From the NCBI GenBank assembly GCA_050251555.1, contig JBFWMN010000004.1, positions 1-64,000 of the forward strand: 64,000 nucleotides of DNA, in the 5' to 3' direction. Numbering within the stretch: the first letter of the stretch is position 1; each line of letters begins with the position of its first letter. Shown piece after piece: positions 33,188-42,738 of this stretch. Under the pieces are notes generated by a model that did not search any database, was not told where the DNA came from, and saw only the letters and a list, made by a program, of their open reading frames with translations. Position numbers and translations under genes: made by a program. The DNA comes from UBA2137 sp050251555 (GTDB lineage Bacteria > Pseudomonadota > Alphaproteobacteria > Micavibrionales > Micavibrionaceae).

Positions 33188-33496
33188 TTAAGGCTTTGGG
33201 CACCCCAGACTGTCAGCCAACAAAATATCCTCACCGCCATTCGCTTGACGGATATCATCCTCCGTTAAACTGTCATCGCGGCAAAAATTGCGCACCATGT
33301 AAATAAGGCGCGTTGTCGCCTCTTCACGTTCCAACGCATTCATCTGCGCGACCGCCTCACGCTTTTGCTGGCGCTCTATCTCGCGTACCGCCTGATAATC
33401 TTCAGAAGAGGGCGCCGAGCATGCGGGCACAGCCAGCGCAAGCGGCAGGAAAAGCAAAGCCTGCTTTTGAAAGACGGGGTTTAGAAAACGCAGCAT
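33188..33496 (-). CDS. small putative lipoprotein
   Basis: A 102-residue protein with a lipoprotein-like signal (hydrophobic FLPLALAVPAC; Cys26 as lipidation site) and a short mature part: a charged helix (YQAVREIERQQKREAVAQMN), then two further cysteines (NFCRDD and LGCPKP), possibly a disulfide. I do not recognise a family. It lies on the opposite strand between fliE and fliQ, interrupting the flagellar reading direction, and shares no visible terminator with fliE, whose end is 9 bp away. Confidence 0.6.
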   Translation of the reverse strand: MLRFLNPVFQKQALLFLPLALAVPACSAPSSEDYQAVREIERQQKREAVAQMNALEREEATTRLIYMVRNFCRDDSLTEDDIRQANGGEDILLADSLGCPKP

Positions 33497-33632
33497 GGAA
33501 ACCTCAATTTGGCCTGTTTTATTTTTTTATATCTTTAACAATCCTTACGCCTCTTACCCGTCTTATGTCCAGTAAATTCCTGAGAAAAACCCCTCTCGAC
33601 ACCCGCCCGCATATCGCGTTAAGCTAACAAAC

Positions 33633-33899
33633 ATGGAACAGTCCGACATTATCGCCCTTATTCAGGAAACGATCTGGATTACGATTAAACTGTCTTTGCC
33701 GATCATGCTGATCGGTCTAGCTGTCGGCTTGGTCGTGGCTCTGGTTCAGGCCTTGACGCAAATTCAGGAAATCACCCTGGTTTTCGTGCCGAAAATCCTT
33801 GCGATTTTCGTCGCGATCTTCCTGTTCCTGCCGGCCTTTTCAGTAACGCTGATCACCTTCATGCAACAACTGGCTGACAAGATTATCGGGCTTCCGTGA
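33633..33899 (+). CDS. fliQ: flagellar export gate protein FliQ
   Basis: An 88-residue protein with two membrane segments (about 14-36 and 52-73). IIALIQETIWITIKLSLPIM LIGLAVGLVVALVQALTQIQ EITLVFVPKI is diagnostic for FliQ. Its stop overlaps the fliR start, as usual in fliQ-fliR pairs. Confidence 0.96.
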   Translation: MEQSDIIALIQETIWITIKLSLPIMLIGLAVGLVVALVQALTQIQEITLVFVPKILAIFVAIFLFLPAFSVTLITFMQQLADKIIGLP

Positions 33900-34681
33900 T
33901 GGACGCGATATCCACCCAGACCCTGCAACAATTTCTCGATATCGGGGTTTATACCTTCCTGCTGGTGTTTGTGCGGATCGGTACGGCGCTGATGCTGCTT
34001 CCCGGCTTCGGTGACACCTATACCCCGACCAATATTCGCCTTTACACGGCCCTTGCCATCTCGCTTGTGTTGTTTCCGGCATTGAAAACCTATATGCCGC
34101 CCGAAGTCCCGGGCACATTCGCCTTTTTCATGCTGATTATCGCCGAGTTTATGATCGGGGCCTTTATCGGCATTGTTTCGCGCATTTTGTTACTAGCTTT
34201 GGATACCGCAGGTATGGTCATTTCGATGCAGGCAGGTCTTGCCAACGCGCAAATCTTTAACCCGCAACTATCCTCGCAAGCCTCGATCACAGGCACATTT
34301 TTCCTGATTTCAGGTGTGATGCTGATTTTTGCAACCGACTTGCACCATTTCCTGATTGCGGGGATGGTCAATTCTTACAAGATGTTTCCCGTTGGCGAGA
34401 TCCCTGACAGCGGCTCGATGGCCCAGATTGTCACGCGCGCCGTGGCCTCAGCCTTTTATGCGGGCATTCATATTGCCGCCCCTTTTATCGTGATTACGCT
34501 GCTTCTTTATATCGGTATGGGTGTTCTCTCGCGCCTCATGCCGCAGTTACAGATCTTCTTGCTGGGGGTTTCGGTACAACTCATCCTCTCCTTTTTGATT
34601 TTGGCAGCAACAATGAGTGCAGGTCTTGCTTATTGGCTGGGCTTCTATCAAAACGGATTGAACTTCTTTTTTAGCGGCTGA
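33899..34681 (+). CDS. fliR: flagellar export gate protein FliR
   Basis: A 260-residue polytopic protein. Signature stretches are LLVFVRIGTALMLLPGFGD, IAEFMIGAFIGIVSRILLLA LDTAGMVISMQAGLANAQIF NP, and APFIVITLLLYIGMGVLSRL MPQLQIF. The ATG at 33,899 overlaps the fliQ stop (TGATG); a GTG one codon upstream is equally possible. Confidence 0.95.
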   Translation: MDAISTQTLQQFLDIGVYTFLLVFVRIGTALMLLPGFGDTYTPTNIRLYTALAISLVLFPALKTYMPPEVPGTFAFFMLIIAEFMIGAFIGIVSRILLLALDTAGMVISMQAGLANAQIFNPQLSSQASITGTFFLISGVMLIFATDLHHFLIAGMVNSYKMFPVGEIPDSGSMAQIVTRAVASAFYAGIHIAAPFIVITLLLYIGMGVLSRLMPQLQIFLLGVSVQLILSFLILAATMSAGLAYWLGFYQNGLNFFFSG

Positions 34682-34702
34682 TCGCGGTATAATGGACGGA
34701 TT

Positions 34703-35782
34703 ATGAGCGACGAAAGCCAGGACGACTCCCAGAAGACAGAAGAACCGACCGCCAAGAAACTGGAGGATGCGCGAAAAAAAGGTCAGGTGGCTTTATCGCG
34801 TGAGGTCAATAATTTCATCATGCTGCTTGCGGCAACCATTCTGATGGGGGCGATTTTCGGCTCGGTCTTTTCCAAACTCTTTGAAAATATGCGGACCTAT
34901 CTTGAGCATGCCGGCTCGGTTTCCGTTCTCCCGACCAACTTAAGTTTTATTCTGGGCGATGCTTTTAAAGACACGTTCAGCGTGATGTTTCTGCCCTTTG
35001 TCGTACTGCTGTTTGCCGCATTTATCGGGCCGTTTGCGCAAGTGGGCCCGCTTTTTGCCCCTGAATCCATCAAGCCAGACTGGGGGAAAATTTCGCTGAT
35101 TAAAGGCTGGCAGCGCCTTTTTTCGATGCGCTCCATCGTCGAATTTATCAAGGGGCTGCTGAAACTCTTCACCATCGGACTGGTCGGTACACTGCTTCTC
35201 ATGCCGTTTTTCGGTGCGCTGGAACATATGATCACACTGGAAGTCGCGGAAATTCTGCCCGAAACCAAATCGCTGATCATGCGCATGATGAGCGGGATTT
35301 TGATTGTTCTCCTGATTATTGCCGTTGCTGATCTTCTCTATCAGCGCTTTGAAAATTACAAAAAGATGCGCATGACCAAGCAAGAGATCAAAGACGAATA
35401 CCGACAGACTGAGGGTGACCCGCATGTTAAGGCAAAGTTGAAGCAACTGCGTATGCAACGCGCCCGTCAGCGCATGATGCAGGCCGTCCCCGAAGCCGAC
35501 GTCGTCATCACCAACCCGACCCATTATTCGGTGGCGCTCAAATATGATGCCGAAAAAAGCGGCGGTGCGCCGACCGTGATTGCAAAGGGCGTTGACGAGC
35601 TTGCCCTTCGTATCCGCGAGGTCGCCACCGAGAATGACGTGATTCTTTACCCCGACCCGCCTTTAGCACGGTCGCTCTATGATACGGTTGAACTGGACGA
35701 GCCTATCCCCCTCGAAATGTATAAAGCTGTCGCCGAGGTCATCTCCTTCGTTTACAAAAAACGCGGTGTAAAGCGCCGTTAA
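34703..35782 (+). CDS. flhB: flagellar export switch protein FlhB
   Basis: A 359-residue export-apparatus protein. The N-terminus (SQDDSQKTEEPTAKKLEDAR KKGQVALSREV) is typical, four membrane segments span about 30-215, and the cytoplasmic domain contains the autocleavage motif NPTH (in VVITNPTHYSVALKYD). Its C-terminal part resembles the separate 134-residue protein at 31,447. Its stop codon overlaps that of the convergent DUF748 gene by 3 nt. A TATAAT hexamer 9 nt before the ATG and the lack of a clear SD raise the possibility of a near-leaderless transcript. Confidence 0.96.
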   Translation: MSDESQDDSQKTEEPTAKKLEDARKKGQVALSREVNNFIMLLAATILMGAIFGSVFSKLFENMRTYLEHAGSVSVLPTNLSFILGDAFKDTFSVMFLPFVVLLFAAFIGPFAQVGPLFAPESIKPDWGKISLIKGWQRLFSMRSIVEFIKGLLKLFTIGLVGTLLLMPFFGALEHMITLEVAEILPETKSLIMRMMSGILIVLLIIAVADLLYQRFENYKKMRMTKQEIKDEYRQTEGDPHVKAKLKQLRMQRARQRMMQAVPEADVVITNPTHYSVALKYDAEKSGGAPTVIAKGVDELALRIREVATENDVILYPDPPLARSLYDTVELDEPIPLEMYKAVAEVISFVYKKRGVKRR

Positions 35783-36924
35783 GGTGCGCTTTGCCCCTCT
35801 TCCCGATTTTCAAAGAAGCGCACCGTTCCGTCCGTATCTCTTGAAAAGGCCTGCACAAAGGCGTTTTTGAAGATATTTGCCAGCGTTGTCCAAAAGCCAC
35901 TTGTATCCGGATCGTTTAAATCGCCGCTCAGTTCTATGCGGGTGGCAAACTGGTCCTGTGACTGGTTTTCCAGTGTTTCGGCAAAAAGCGACACAATGGA
36001 TTCCCAGATGACATCCAGCGGGTTCGTATCCTGCTCTGCCATGTCGATCATGCTCATATTGCGGATAAGCGGTTTGATATACCCCGTCACCTGTCCGTCT
36101 TTGGCAGCCAGCTCCACATAAACATCAAGATTACCTTTAGTGAAATCAACGCCGATTGCGGCATTGGAAAGCTTATTAAAAGCGGTCAGGTCGACATGTT
36201 CCAGCTTTGCATTCAAATCAAAATCAGGCGTTGCTTTCAGCGCATTTAAATGCCCGTCCGTCGCGAAGCTTCCTCCGCCGATCGAATTGCCGCGCAATGT
36301 AAATGTCGAAGGAAGAGCCGCGTACTTGTCTTCGACATTTCGCAGGTTGGTCACCGTCCCTTGCATATCGGCGATGAATATATCGATATCGGGTGAGGTA
36401 AAGAAATCCTTGTAATCGACGCGTCCGTTATGAATGCCGACACGGTTGAAATCTACAGGCATCAGCTCCTTGATCGGTTTGGTCCAGTCGGTATCTGTCC
36501 CTGTTTGCACCGGCTGTCCCTTATAGGTCACGAAATTGATACGCGGACCGTAAAGATCGGCCTCGGCGACCACTTTTCCATGAAACAGAGCGGCCCACTG
36601 AATGGACAGATCGGACATATCAACCGCCACAAAAGGCGGTGTCACCTTGGCAACCCCGTCTTTATAGATCGTGAGGCCATATATCTGGTAAGCGCCGCGA
36701 TAAAGATGAACGTCAATATCTTTAACCGAACCGCTATAGCCGTCGATATTGTCGAGTGTCTCATTCACATAGTCTTTCAGCCAATAAGGCAGGTAAAGAC
36801 GCCCTGCGATCAAGGCGGTGAACAAAAGCACAAGCACAGTGAGGCCGATGACTTTTTTGGGGTTACGGGCCACGACCCCTTGATGCCTTTTTCTATCGTT
36901 TTTATGCGCGGAAATGGCGGTCAC
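35779..36924 (-). CDS. AsmA-like DUF748 envelope protein
   Basis: A 381-residue protein with an N-terminal membrane anchor (about 25-45, VIGLTVLVLLFTALIAGRLY L) after a basic cytosolic tail, then a beta-rich periplasmic domain (YSGSVKDIDVHLYRGAYQIY GL; NRVGIHNGRVDYKDF). This is the DUF748/AsmA-like pattern; relatives are thought to help lipids cross the periplasm. Not flagellar by content, but wedged between flhB and cckA. Convergent stop overlap with flhB. Confidence 0.78.
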   Translation of the reverse strand: MTAISAHKNDRKRHQGVVARNPKKVIGLTVLVLLFTALIAGRLYLPYWLKDYVNETLDNIDGYSGSVKDIDVHLYRGAYQIYGLTIYKDGVAKVTPPFVAVDMSDLSIQWAALFHGKVVAEADLYGPRINFVTYKGQPVQTGTDTDWTKPIKELMPVDFNRVGIHNGRVDYKDFFTSPDIDIFIADMQGTVTNLRNVEDKYAALPSTFTLRGNSIGGGSFATDGHLNALKATPDFDLNAKLEHVDLTAFNKLSNAAIGVDFTKGNLDVYVELAAKDGQVTGYIKPLIRNMSMIDMAEQDTNPLDVIWESIVSLFAETLENQSQDQFATRIELSGDLNDPDTSGFWTTLANIFKNAFVQAFSRDTDGTVRFFENREEGQSAP

Positions 36925-37020
36925 TTTTATCTCCTTGTTCAGACTAATGTTTATAGGCGGGGAAAGGTTCGGATGGCGCTATAGGCAGGGCACGGATTTT
37001 ATGGCATTTTTGTTGCCACT

Positions 37021-39528
37021 ATGAGTCTCGACCACCGCCCTTTTATTGAAAAACATCATCCCGAAACACCGGAAGGTGCGGGCAACAAGCGCTCACGCAT
37101 ATGGATTCTGCTGGCGCTTTTGCTGGCCTCGCTGATCGTTGCCACATTTGATTTCTATTCCTATCGCATGATGCGTGAAATGGGACTGTCCGACACATTC
37201 TGGATCGGCATTATCTTGCTCTCGCTTTTGATGCTGCTTCTGTTTCAGGAGATTTTGCGCCGCTTCTCGCCACGTGAAAAATATTTCAAGATTTTAAAAG
37301 AGGTGATTGAAGGTTCCCGTGGTGCGCGCCTTGTGACAGATGACGCCAATTTGACGGTGCATTCGAACGTCAATTTCGACGAGTTTTGCAAGCCTTACGG
37401 TAAGGCTTCCTATGAAACTCTGATCGCCTGTTTCTCCAGCAACCCCGAAGCCGAAGCCCATATCACGACATTGGCTGACGATGCGCGACGGGGCTTAACC
37501 GCCACGATGGATTTACCGATCGAGCGAAACGGAGCGACCTTTTACTATGCGCTAACAGCACAGCCCGTTCCCGGATGGGCCGGTTATATTCACTGGCGTC
37601 TTGATGACATTACCGAAGATCATTTGAAGCGCCGCGCTGTCGCCGAAGAGCGCGAGAAACTGATCGATTTTACCGACAATGCCCCTGTCGGGTTTTTCTC
37701 GTCTGACGAAAACGGACGTTTTGTGTTTGTGAACGCAACTTTTGCCCGCTGGCTCGGCACCAATATCGAAAGCCTGATTGGCGCAAGTCAGCTTCATTCC
37801 CACTTGATGGCCCCGCCCGAAGACGATGCGCCTTACGATATCATTGCAGGCGGCGGTGCACGGCAGGTCTCCGAGGTAGAGCTTAAAGGTCCGCGTGGGA
37901 CATCCCTCCTCGTCTCAGTCAACCAGACTGTCGTGCAATATGATGACGGGGCGGTCAGAACCCGTGCCGTTGTGTCCGATTTACGTGCCGAGCGCGAGAT
38001 GCAAAAGGCTCTGGAAGAAAGCCGCAACCGCTTCCGCCGTTTCTTTGAAGAAGCCCCGTTGGCGATTGCTTTCCTGACCTCCGACCACATCATGGCTGAT
38101 GCCAATCAGGCGCTGGCGGATATTGTAGGGCAGAGCGTTGCCGATATCACCAACAAGGACTTTTTAAACTTCATTGAAAAATCCGACCGCCATACCTTCA
38201 AGCATGCGCTGGAGCGTATTGTGTCGGGCGAGGACCTTGCCGACCCGATTGAGATTCGCCTCACCAAAGGCGACACGGCTATATTGGTGCCAGTTCGCAT
38301 CTATGCGCATAAACTCAAAGGCAGTGCGAATATCGTGCTCCACTTCCTTGATCTGACCCAGCAGAAATCGCTCGAAGCCCAATTTGCTCAATCGCAAAAA
38401 ATGCAGGCTGTGGGACAGCTTGCAGGCGGTGTCGCGCACGACTTTAACAACCTTCTCACTGCGATTATCGGTTTCTGTGATCTTCTGCTTCTGCGTCATA
38501 AGCCGGGTGACCCGTCTTTCCAAGACATCATGCAGATCCAGCAAAACTCAAACCGTGCCGCCAATCTCGTGCGCCAGCTTCTGGCCTTTTCACGCCAGCA
38601 AACACTGCGTCCGCAGGTGCAGGATATCACCGATATTCTGACCGAGGTCTCTCACCTCATCCGCCGTCTTATTGGCGCGAATATCGAACTCCAGCTCACC
38701 CATGGTGACGATCTGTCCTACGTCAAGGTTGATGCAAACCAGATGGAGCAGGTTTTCGTCAATTTGGCGGTAAATGCCCGTGATGCGATGGAAGGCGGCG
38801 GGGATCTGAAAATCACCACGCACATGACCACCACCAAAAAGGCGATGAGCCGTGGCGACGACACAATGCCCCCGGGCACTTGGGTGCAGATCGATGTTGA
38901 AGATACGGGAACGGGTATCCCCGACGATGTACTGGAACGTATTTTCGAACCGTTCTTCACCACCAAAGATGTCGGGCAAGGCACCGGTTTGGGCCTCGCC
39001 ACCGTTTACGGGATTATCCGCCAGTCGGGCGGCTTTCTCCATGTCGAAAGCAAAGTCGGTAAAGGCACGCTCTTCTCCATTTATCTGCCCGAAGCCCAAG
39101 AGGAAGAAGAGCAGGAAGAAACCAAAACCGAAGTCAAACCTGTTTCCGATTTGACGGGAACGGCGCGCATCTTGTTGGTCGAAGACGAGGATGCCGTGCG
39201 CACATTCGGGGCGCGGGCGCTAACAAATAAAGGCTATATCGTAACAGATGCCAATGGTGGCGAAGCAGCGCTTGAGATTATCAACGCCGAGGGCGCACAA
39301 AGCCCCGACCTTCTTATTACGGACGTTATCATGCCCGATATGGACGGCCCCGTAATGGCAGAGAAGATTCGCGAGAAGTTTCCCGATCTTAAAATCATCT
39401 TCATTTCGGGCTACACCGAAGAAAAACTCAAAGACCATATGGGCAAGAATGTCTGGTTCCTACCCAAACCCTTTACGCTGACACAGCTTGCAGCCAAGGT
39501 GAAAGAAGTCTTGGACGATAAAAACTGA
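37021..39528 (+). CDS. cckA: hybrid histidine kinase CckA
   Basis: An 835-residue kinase. Two membrane segments (about 27-48 and 58-78) are followed by PAS-like regions (about 215-330 and 335-450), a HisKA domain with phospho-acceptor His473 in GGVAHDFNNLLTAIIGF, a HATPase domain (VNARDAM, DTGTGIP, GTGLGLATVYGI), and a C-terminal receiver with Asp768 in LLITDVIMPDMDGP. This order and the HDFNNLL motif are typical of CckA, which phosphorylates CtrA through ChpT to control cell cycle and motility. No SD is obvious. The gene follows flagellar genes, a common alphaproteobacterial neighbourhood. Confidence 0.9.
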   Translation: MSLDHRPFIEKHHPETPEGAGNKRSRIWILLALLLASLIVATFDFYSYRMMREMGLSDTFWIGIILLSLLMLLLFQEILRRFSPREKYFKILKEVIEGSRGARLVTDDANLTVHSNVNFDEFCKPYGKASYETLIACFSSNPEAEAHITTLADDARRGLTATMDLPIERNGATFYYALTAQPVPGWAGYIHWRLDDITEDHLKRRAVAEEREKLIDFTDNAPVGFFSSDENGRFVFVNATFARWLGTNIESLIGASQLHSHLMAPPEDDAPYDIIAGGGARQVSEVELKGPRGTSLLVSVNQTVVQYDDGAVRTRAVVSDLRAEREMQKALEESRNRFRRFFEEAPLAIAFLTSDHIMADANQALADIVGQSVADITNKDFLNFIEKSDRHTFKHALERIVSGEDLADPIEIRLTKGDTAILVPVRIYAHKLKGSANIVLHFLDLTQQKSLEAQFAQSQKMQAVGQLAGGVAHDFNNLLTAIIGFCDLLLLRHKPGDPSFQDIMQIQQNSNRAANLVRQLLAFSRQQTLRPQVQDITDILTEVSHLIRRLIGANIELQLTHGDDLSYVKVDANQMEQVFVNLAVNARDAMEGGGDLKITTHMTTTKKAMSRGDDTMPPGTWVQIDVEDTGTGIPDDVLERIFEPFFTTKDVGQGTGLGLATVYGIIRQSGGFLHVESKVGKGTLFSIYLPEAQEEEEQEETKTEVKPVSDLTGTARILLVEDEDAVRTFGARALTNKGYIVTDANGGEAALEIINAEGAQSPDLLITDVIMPDMDGPVMAEKIREKFPDLKIIFISGYTEEKLKDHMGKNVWFLPKPFTLTQLAAKVKEVLDDKN

Positions 39529-39532
39529 TTTT

Positions 39533-39572
39533 GTTCTTTTTTTGTTCTTTACAGTGAGAACAAAACGTGTTC
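39533..39572. promoter_or_regulatory. LexA-type SOS boxes upstream of recA
   Basis: GTTC-N7-GTTC at 39,533-39,547 matches the alphaproteobacterial direct-repeat LexA site, and a second GAAC-N7-GTTC palindrome lies at 39,558-39,572. Both are 110-150 bp before recA, in the short cckA-recA gap. Confidence 0.78.
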
Positions 39573-39681
39573 TTCTACCTCTCAAGGACATCGTAACAGA
39601 TGGGGACATCACGGGTTATTCGGAGCATCCGCTCTTGCCGTATCACACGGTGACCCGTTACAAAGGAAGGACATCACAATC

Positions 39682-40821
39682 ATGACTGTTACACAATTCA
39701 AAGGCGATTCTATGGACAGCAAATCCGCAGGCGAAAAGCAAAAGGCTCTTGATGCCGCTCTCTCACAAATCGAGCGCGCATTCGGTAAGGGCTCCATTAT
39801 GAAACTCACGGGCGAGAACAATCCGCTCAATGTCGAGGCAATCTCAACAGGCTCTCTGGGCCTTGATATCGGTCTTGGTATCGGCGGCTTGCCTCGCGGA
39901 CGTATCACAGAAATTTACGGGCCGGAAAGCTCAGGTAAAACCACCCTCGCACTGCACGTCATTGCCGAAGCCCAAAAGGCAGGCGGCACATGTGCGATTG
40001 TGGATGCCGAGCACGCGCTTGATCCCTCTTACGCCAAGAAACTCGGTGTCGATATCGACAATCTCCTGATTTCCCAGCCCGACGCAGGGGAACAGGCTCT
40101 TGAGATTGCCGATACGCTGGTTCGCTCCGGTGCGCTTGACGTACTGGTCGTCGACTCGGTGGCAGCTCTTGTCCCACGCGCCGAACTTGAAGGCGATATG
40201 GGTGATTCTCACGTCGGTTTGCAAGCCCGTCTCATGTCACAGGCGCTTCGTAAACTGACAGGCTCAATCTCCAAATCGCGTACGGTTGTTATCTTCATCA
40301 ACCAGATCCGTATGAAGATCGGTGTGATGTTCGGATCTCCCGAAACCACGACAGGTGGTAACGCGCTGAAATTCTATGCCTCTGTGCGCCTTGATATCCG
40401 CCGCATCGGTGCGATCAAGGATCGCGAAACAGTGACGGGTAACCAGACACGCGTCAAAGTCGTCAAAAACAAAATGGCCCCTCCTTTCCGTCAGGTTGAA
40501 TTCGATATCATGTACGGTGAAGGTATCTCCAAAACGGGTGAGCTGGTGGACCTTGGCGTTCAGGCAGGTCTTGTTGATAAGGCCGGTGCATGGTTCTCCT
40601 ACGGCGACCAACGTGTCGGTCAGGGACGTGAGAATGCCAAACAATTCATGAAGGATAATCCTGAACTTGCTGCCAAGCTTGAAGGGGAAATCCGCTCTAA
40701 TGCCGGAATCGTGGCTGATGCCCTTCTCTCCGGCCCTGAGAATGACGATGATGCGCCTGTTGCCATGGACACCGATGATGGTGACACGACCACAAGCACA
40801 AAATCCAAAAAGGCGAGCTAA
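39682..40821 (+). CDS. recA: recombinase RecA
   Basis: A 379-residue strand-exchange and LexA-coprotease protein. The Walker A motif GPESSGKT is at 80-87; LLISQPDAGEQALEI, VVDSVAALVPRAELEGDMGD and FINQIRMKIGVMFGSPETTT GG are the core RecA signatures; the tail is acidic (NDDDDAPVAMDTDDGD). It may start at 39,682 (AGGAAGG 11 nt upstream) or at the ATG at 39,712 (AAGG 7 nt upstream); the first gives a ten-residue extension. Preceded by LexA boxes, ends at a strong terminator. Confidence 0.97.
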   Translation: MTVTQFKGDSMDSKSAGEKQKALDAALSQIERAFGKGSIMKLTGENNPLNVEAISTGSLGLDIGLGIGGLPRGRITEIYGPESSGKTTLALHVIAEAQKAGGTCAIVDAEHALDPSYAKKLGVDIDNLLISQPDAGEQALEIADTLVRSGALDVLVVDSVAALVPRAELEGDMGDSHVGLQARLMSQALRKLTGSISKSRTVVIFINQIRMKIGVMFGSPETTTGGNALKFYASVRLDIRRIGAIKDRETVTGNQTRVKVVKNKMAPPFRQVEFDIMYGEGISKTGELVDLGVQAGLVDKAGAWFSYGDQRVGQGRENAKQFMKDNPELAAKLEGEIRSNAGIVADALLSGPENDDDAPVAMDTDDGDTTTSTKSKKAS

Positions 40822-40862
40822 AAACTTTTCCTAATTCCCGCCTTCCCTTTAGGAAAAGATGA

Positions 40863-40891
40863 AAACCCGGGCTTTTCGCCCGGGTTTTTTT
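40863..40891 (+). terminator. rho-independent terminator of recA
   Basis: A 10-bp perfect stem (40,863-40,872 with 40,878-40,887), 5-nt loop and seven T residues; one of the clearest terminators in the window. Confidence 0.92.
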
Positions 40892-40912
40892 CATGCTAAT
40901 CTCAAGCCCGTT

Positions 40913-42733
40913 ATGCACATCATCAAAGCCTTTCTTTTTGCGGCGCTTATCGCCTCATCTTCCTTGTTTGCAGGTTCTCCTGCTCATGCACAAAGCGCGC
41001 AAGCCCTGCCTGCCGCATCCTTACATGGCGAGATTAAATACAAACCCGGCTTTACCCATCTCGAATATACCAACCCGCAAGCCCCGAAAGGCGGAACGCT
41101 GAAGCTGTCTGCCACAGGCTCATTCGACTCGCTCAATCCCTATATTTTGAAGGGCACGCCTGCTGCGGGTTTGACATTCCTTGGTAACAATCTTGTTTTT
41201 GAAAGCCTGATGGAACAAAGCAATGACGAGCCGTTCACAATGTATGGCTTGCTTGCCGAAACGGTTGAAATTCCTGAGGCCCGCGACTGGGTCGCCTTTA
41301 ATCTCAACCCCAAAGCCGCATGGGCGGATGGCACCCCCGTAACAGCCTCGGATGTTGTCTGGACCTTTAACACCCTCATGGAAAAAGGCTCACCTTTCTT
41401 TAAGGCCTATTACAATGACGTGAAGGATGTGAAGGCGACATCCAAACGCCGCGTTATCTTTCATTTCGGTCATGGCGGAAATGCGGAATTGCCACTGATT
41501 GTCGCGCAACTCCCCGTCCTGCCTGAAGCCTACTGGAAGGATAAGGATTTCGCCGCAACAACGCTTACTCCGCCGATGGGGAGTGGCCCTTATGCAATCT
41601 CCACTGTCTCGCCCGGACGCGCCATTACATACGCAAAGCGTGAGGATTGGTGGGGAAAAGACCTTCCGCTTTATAAAGGGCGCTATAATTTTGACCGTAT
41701 CAGCTACGAATATTTCAGAGACGATAATGTCGCCCTCGAAGCCTTTTTGGCAGGTGCCTTTGATGTGCGCCTTGAAAATACGGCAAAGCTATGGGCCACC
41801 GCCTATGATGCACCTGCAGTTAAGGACGGACGCATTATAAAAGACGAGATTGAGAACGGTCGCCCCGCAGGCATGCAGGGCTACATCTTCAATTTGCGCC
41901 GCCCTGTCTTTGCTGAGCCCAAAGTCCGTGAAGCCATCGGCCTCGCCTTTGATTTCGAATGGTCGAACAAGCAATTTGCCTACGGCGCCTATAAACGCAC
42001 GCACAGCTATTTCGAAAACTCGGAACTGGCCTCAAGCGGACTGCCCCAAGGGCGCGAGCTGGAGATCCTCGAAAAATTCAAGGATCAACTCCCTCCGGAA
42101 CTTTTCACGAAAAAATTTGAAGTCCCCAAAACTGACGGATCAGGGCGCAACCGCGAGAATTTGAAAGAAGCCGCCACCCTTCTTGATGAGGCAGGCTATA
42201 CGCTTAACAAACAAGGACTGCGTGAAAAAGACGGGCAGGTTTTGCGCTTTGAGATTATTGATGTGAACCCCGCTTTTGAACGTTGGTCGTTACCTTTCAT
42301 CCGTAATTTAAAGCGGATCGGCATTGAAGCGTCCTTCCGCACGGTGGATTCCGCCCAATATCAAAATCGCATGAATGATTTCGATTATGATATGACGGTC
42401 ATGTCGATCCCGCAGTCTGACTCGCCTGGGAATGAACAGCGCGATTTCTGGGCCTCATCAAAGGCGGATATTCCGGGCTCGCGCAACTATATGGGCTTGA
42501 AAGACCCTGTCGTCGATGCGCTGATTGATCTGATTATCGCAGCCCCCTCACGTGAAGAGCTTGTCGCCCGCACGCATGCGCTCGACCGTGTTCTTTTGTG
42601 GAAATATATGGTTGTACCCCAATGGTATACGAACACATGGCGCTTGGCTTACTGGGCAAAGCTCGCCCATCCTGAAAAACTATCTGACATGACCCCCGGC
42701 ATCACCGATACATGGTGGGTGAAGGAGCAATAA
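40913..42733 (+). CDS. yejA: peptide ABC transporter substrate-binding protein, YejA type
   Basis: A 606-residue periplasmic binding protein of the SBP_bac_5 (DppA/OppA) family. A signal peptide (about 1-26, ending AHAQ) is followed by HGEIKYKPGFTHLEYTNPQA PKGGTLKLSATGSFDSLNPY, the YejA-specific start, and a C-terminal part with NYMGLKDPVVDALID. YejABEF imports peptides and, in enterobacteria, microcin C. The permeases and ATPase lie at 44,246, 45,352 and 48,486, interrupted by other genes. ATG at 40,913 was chosen for the signal peptide. Confidence 0.92.
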   Translation: MHIIKAFLFAALIASSSLFAGSPAHAQSAQALPAASLHGEIKYKPGFTHLEYTNPQAPKGGTLKLSATGSFDSLNPYILKGTPAAGLTFLGNNLVFESLMEQSNDEPFTMYGLLAETVEIPEARDWVAFNLNPKAAWADGTPVTASDVVWTFNTLMEKGSPFFKAYYNDVKDVKATSKRRVIFHFGHGGNAELPLIVAQLPVLPEAYWKDKDFAATTLTPPMGSGPYAISTVSPGRAITYAKREDWWGKDLPLYKGRYNFDRISYEYFRDDNVALEAFLAGAFDVRLENTAKLWATAYDAPAVKDGRIIKDEIENGRPAGMQGYIFNLRRPVFAEPKVREAIGLAFDFEWSNKQFAYGAYKRTHSYFENSELASSGLPQGRELEILEKFKDQLPPELFTKKFEVPKTDGSGRNRENLKEAATLLDEAGYTLNKQGLREKDGQVLRFEIIDVNPAFERWSLPFIRNLKRIGIEASFRTVDSAQYQNRMNDFDYDMTVMSIPQSDSPGNEQRDFWASSKADIPGSRNYMGLKDPVVDALIDLIIAAPSREELVARTHALDRVLLWKYMVVPQWYTNTWRLAYWAKLAHPEKLSDMTPGITDTWWVKEQ

Positions 42734-42738
42734 ATCCT

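Noticed and set aside
37002..37016. Sigma-54-like TGGCAT-N5-TTGC just before cckA
   Set aside because: The predicted start of transcription would fall inside the coding sequence after the only plausible ATG, and the site is also part of a TGGCA/TGCCA palindrome; probably chance.
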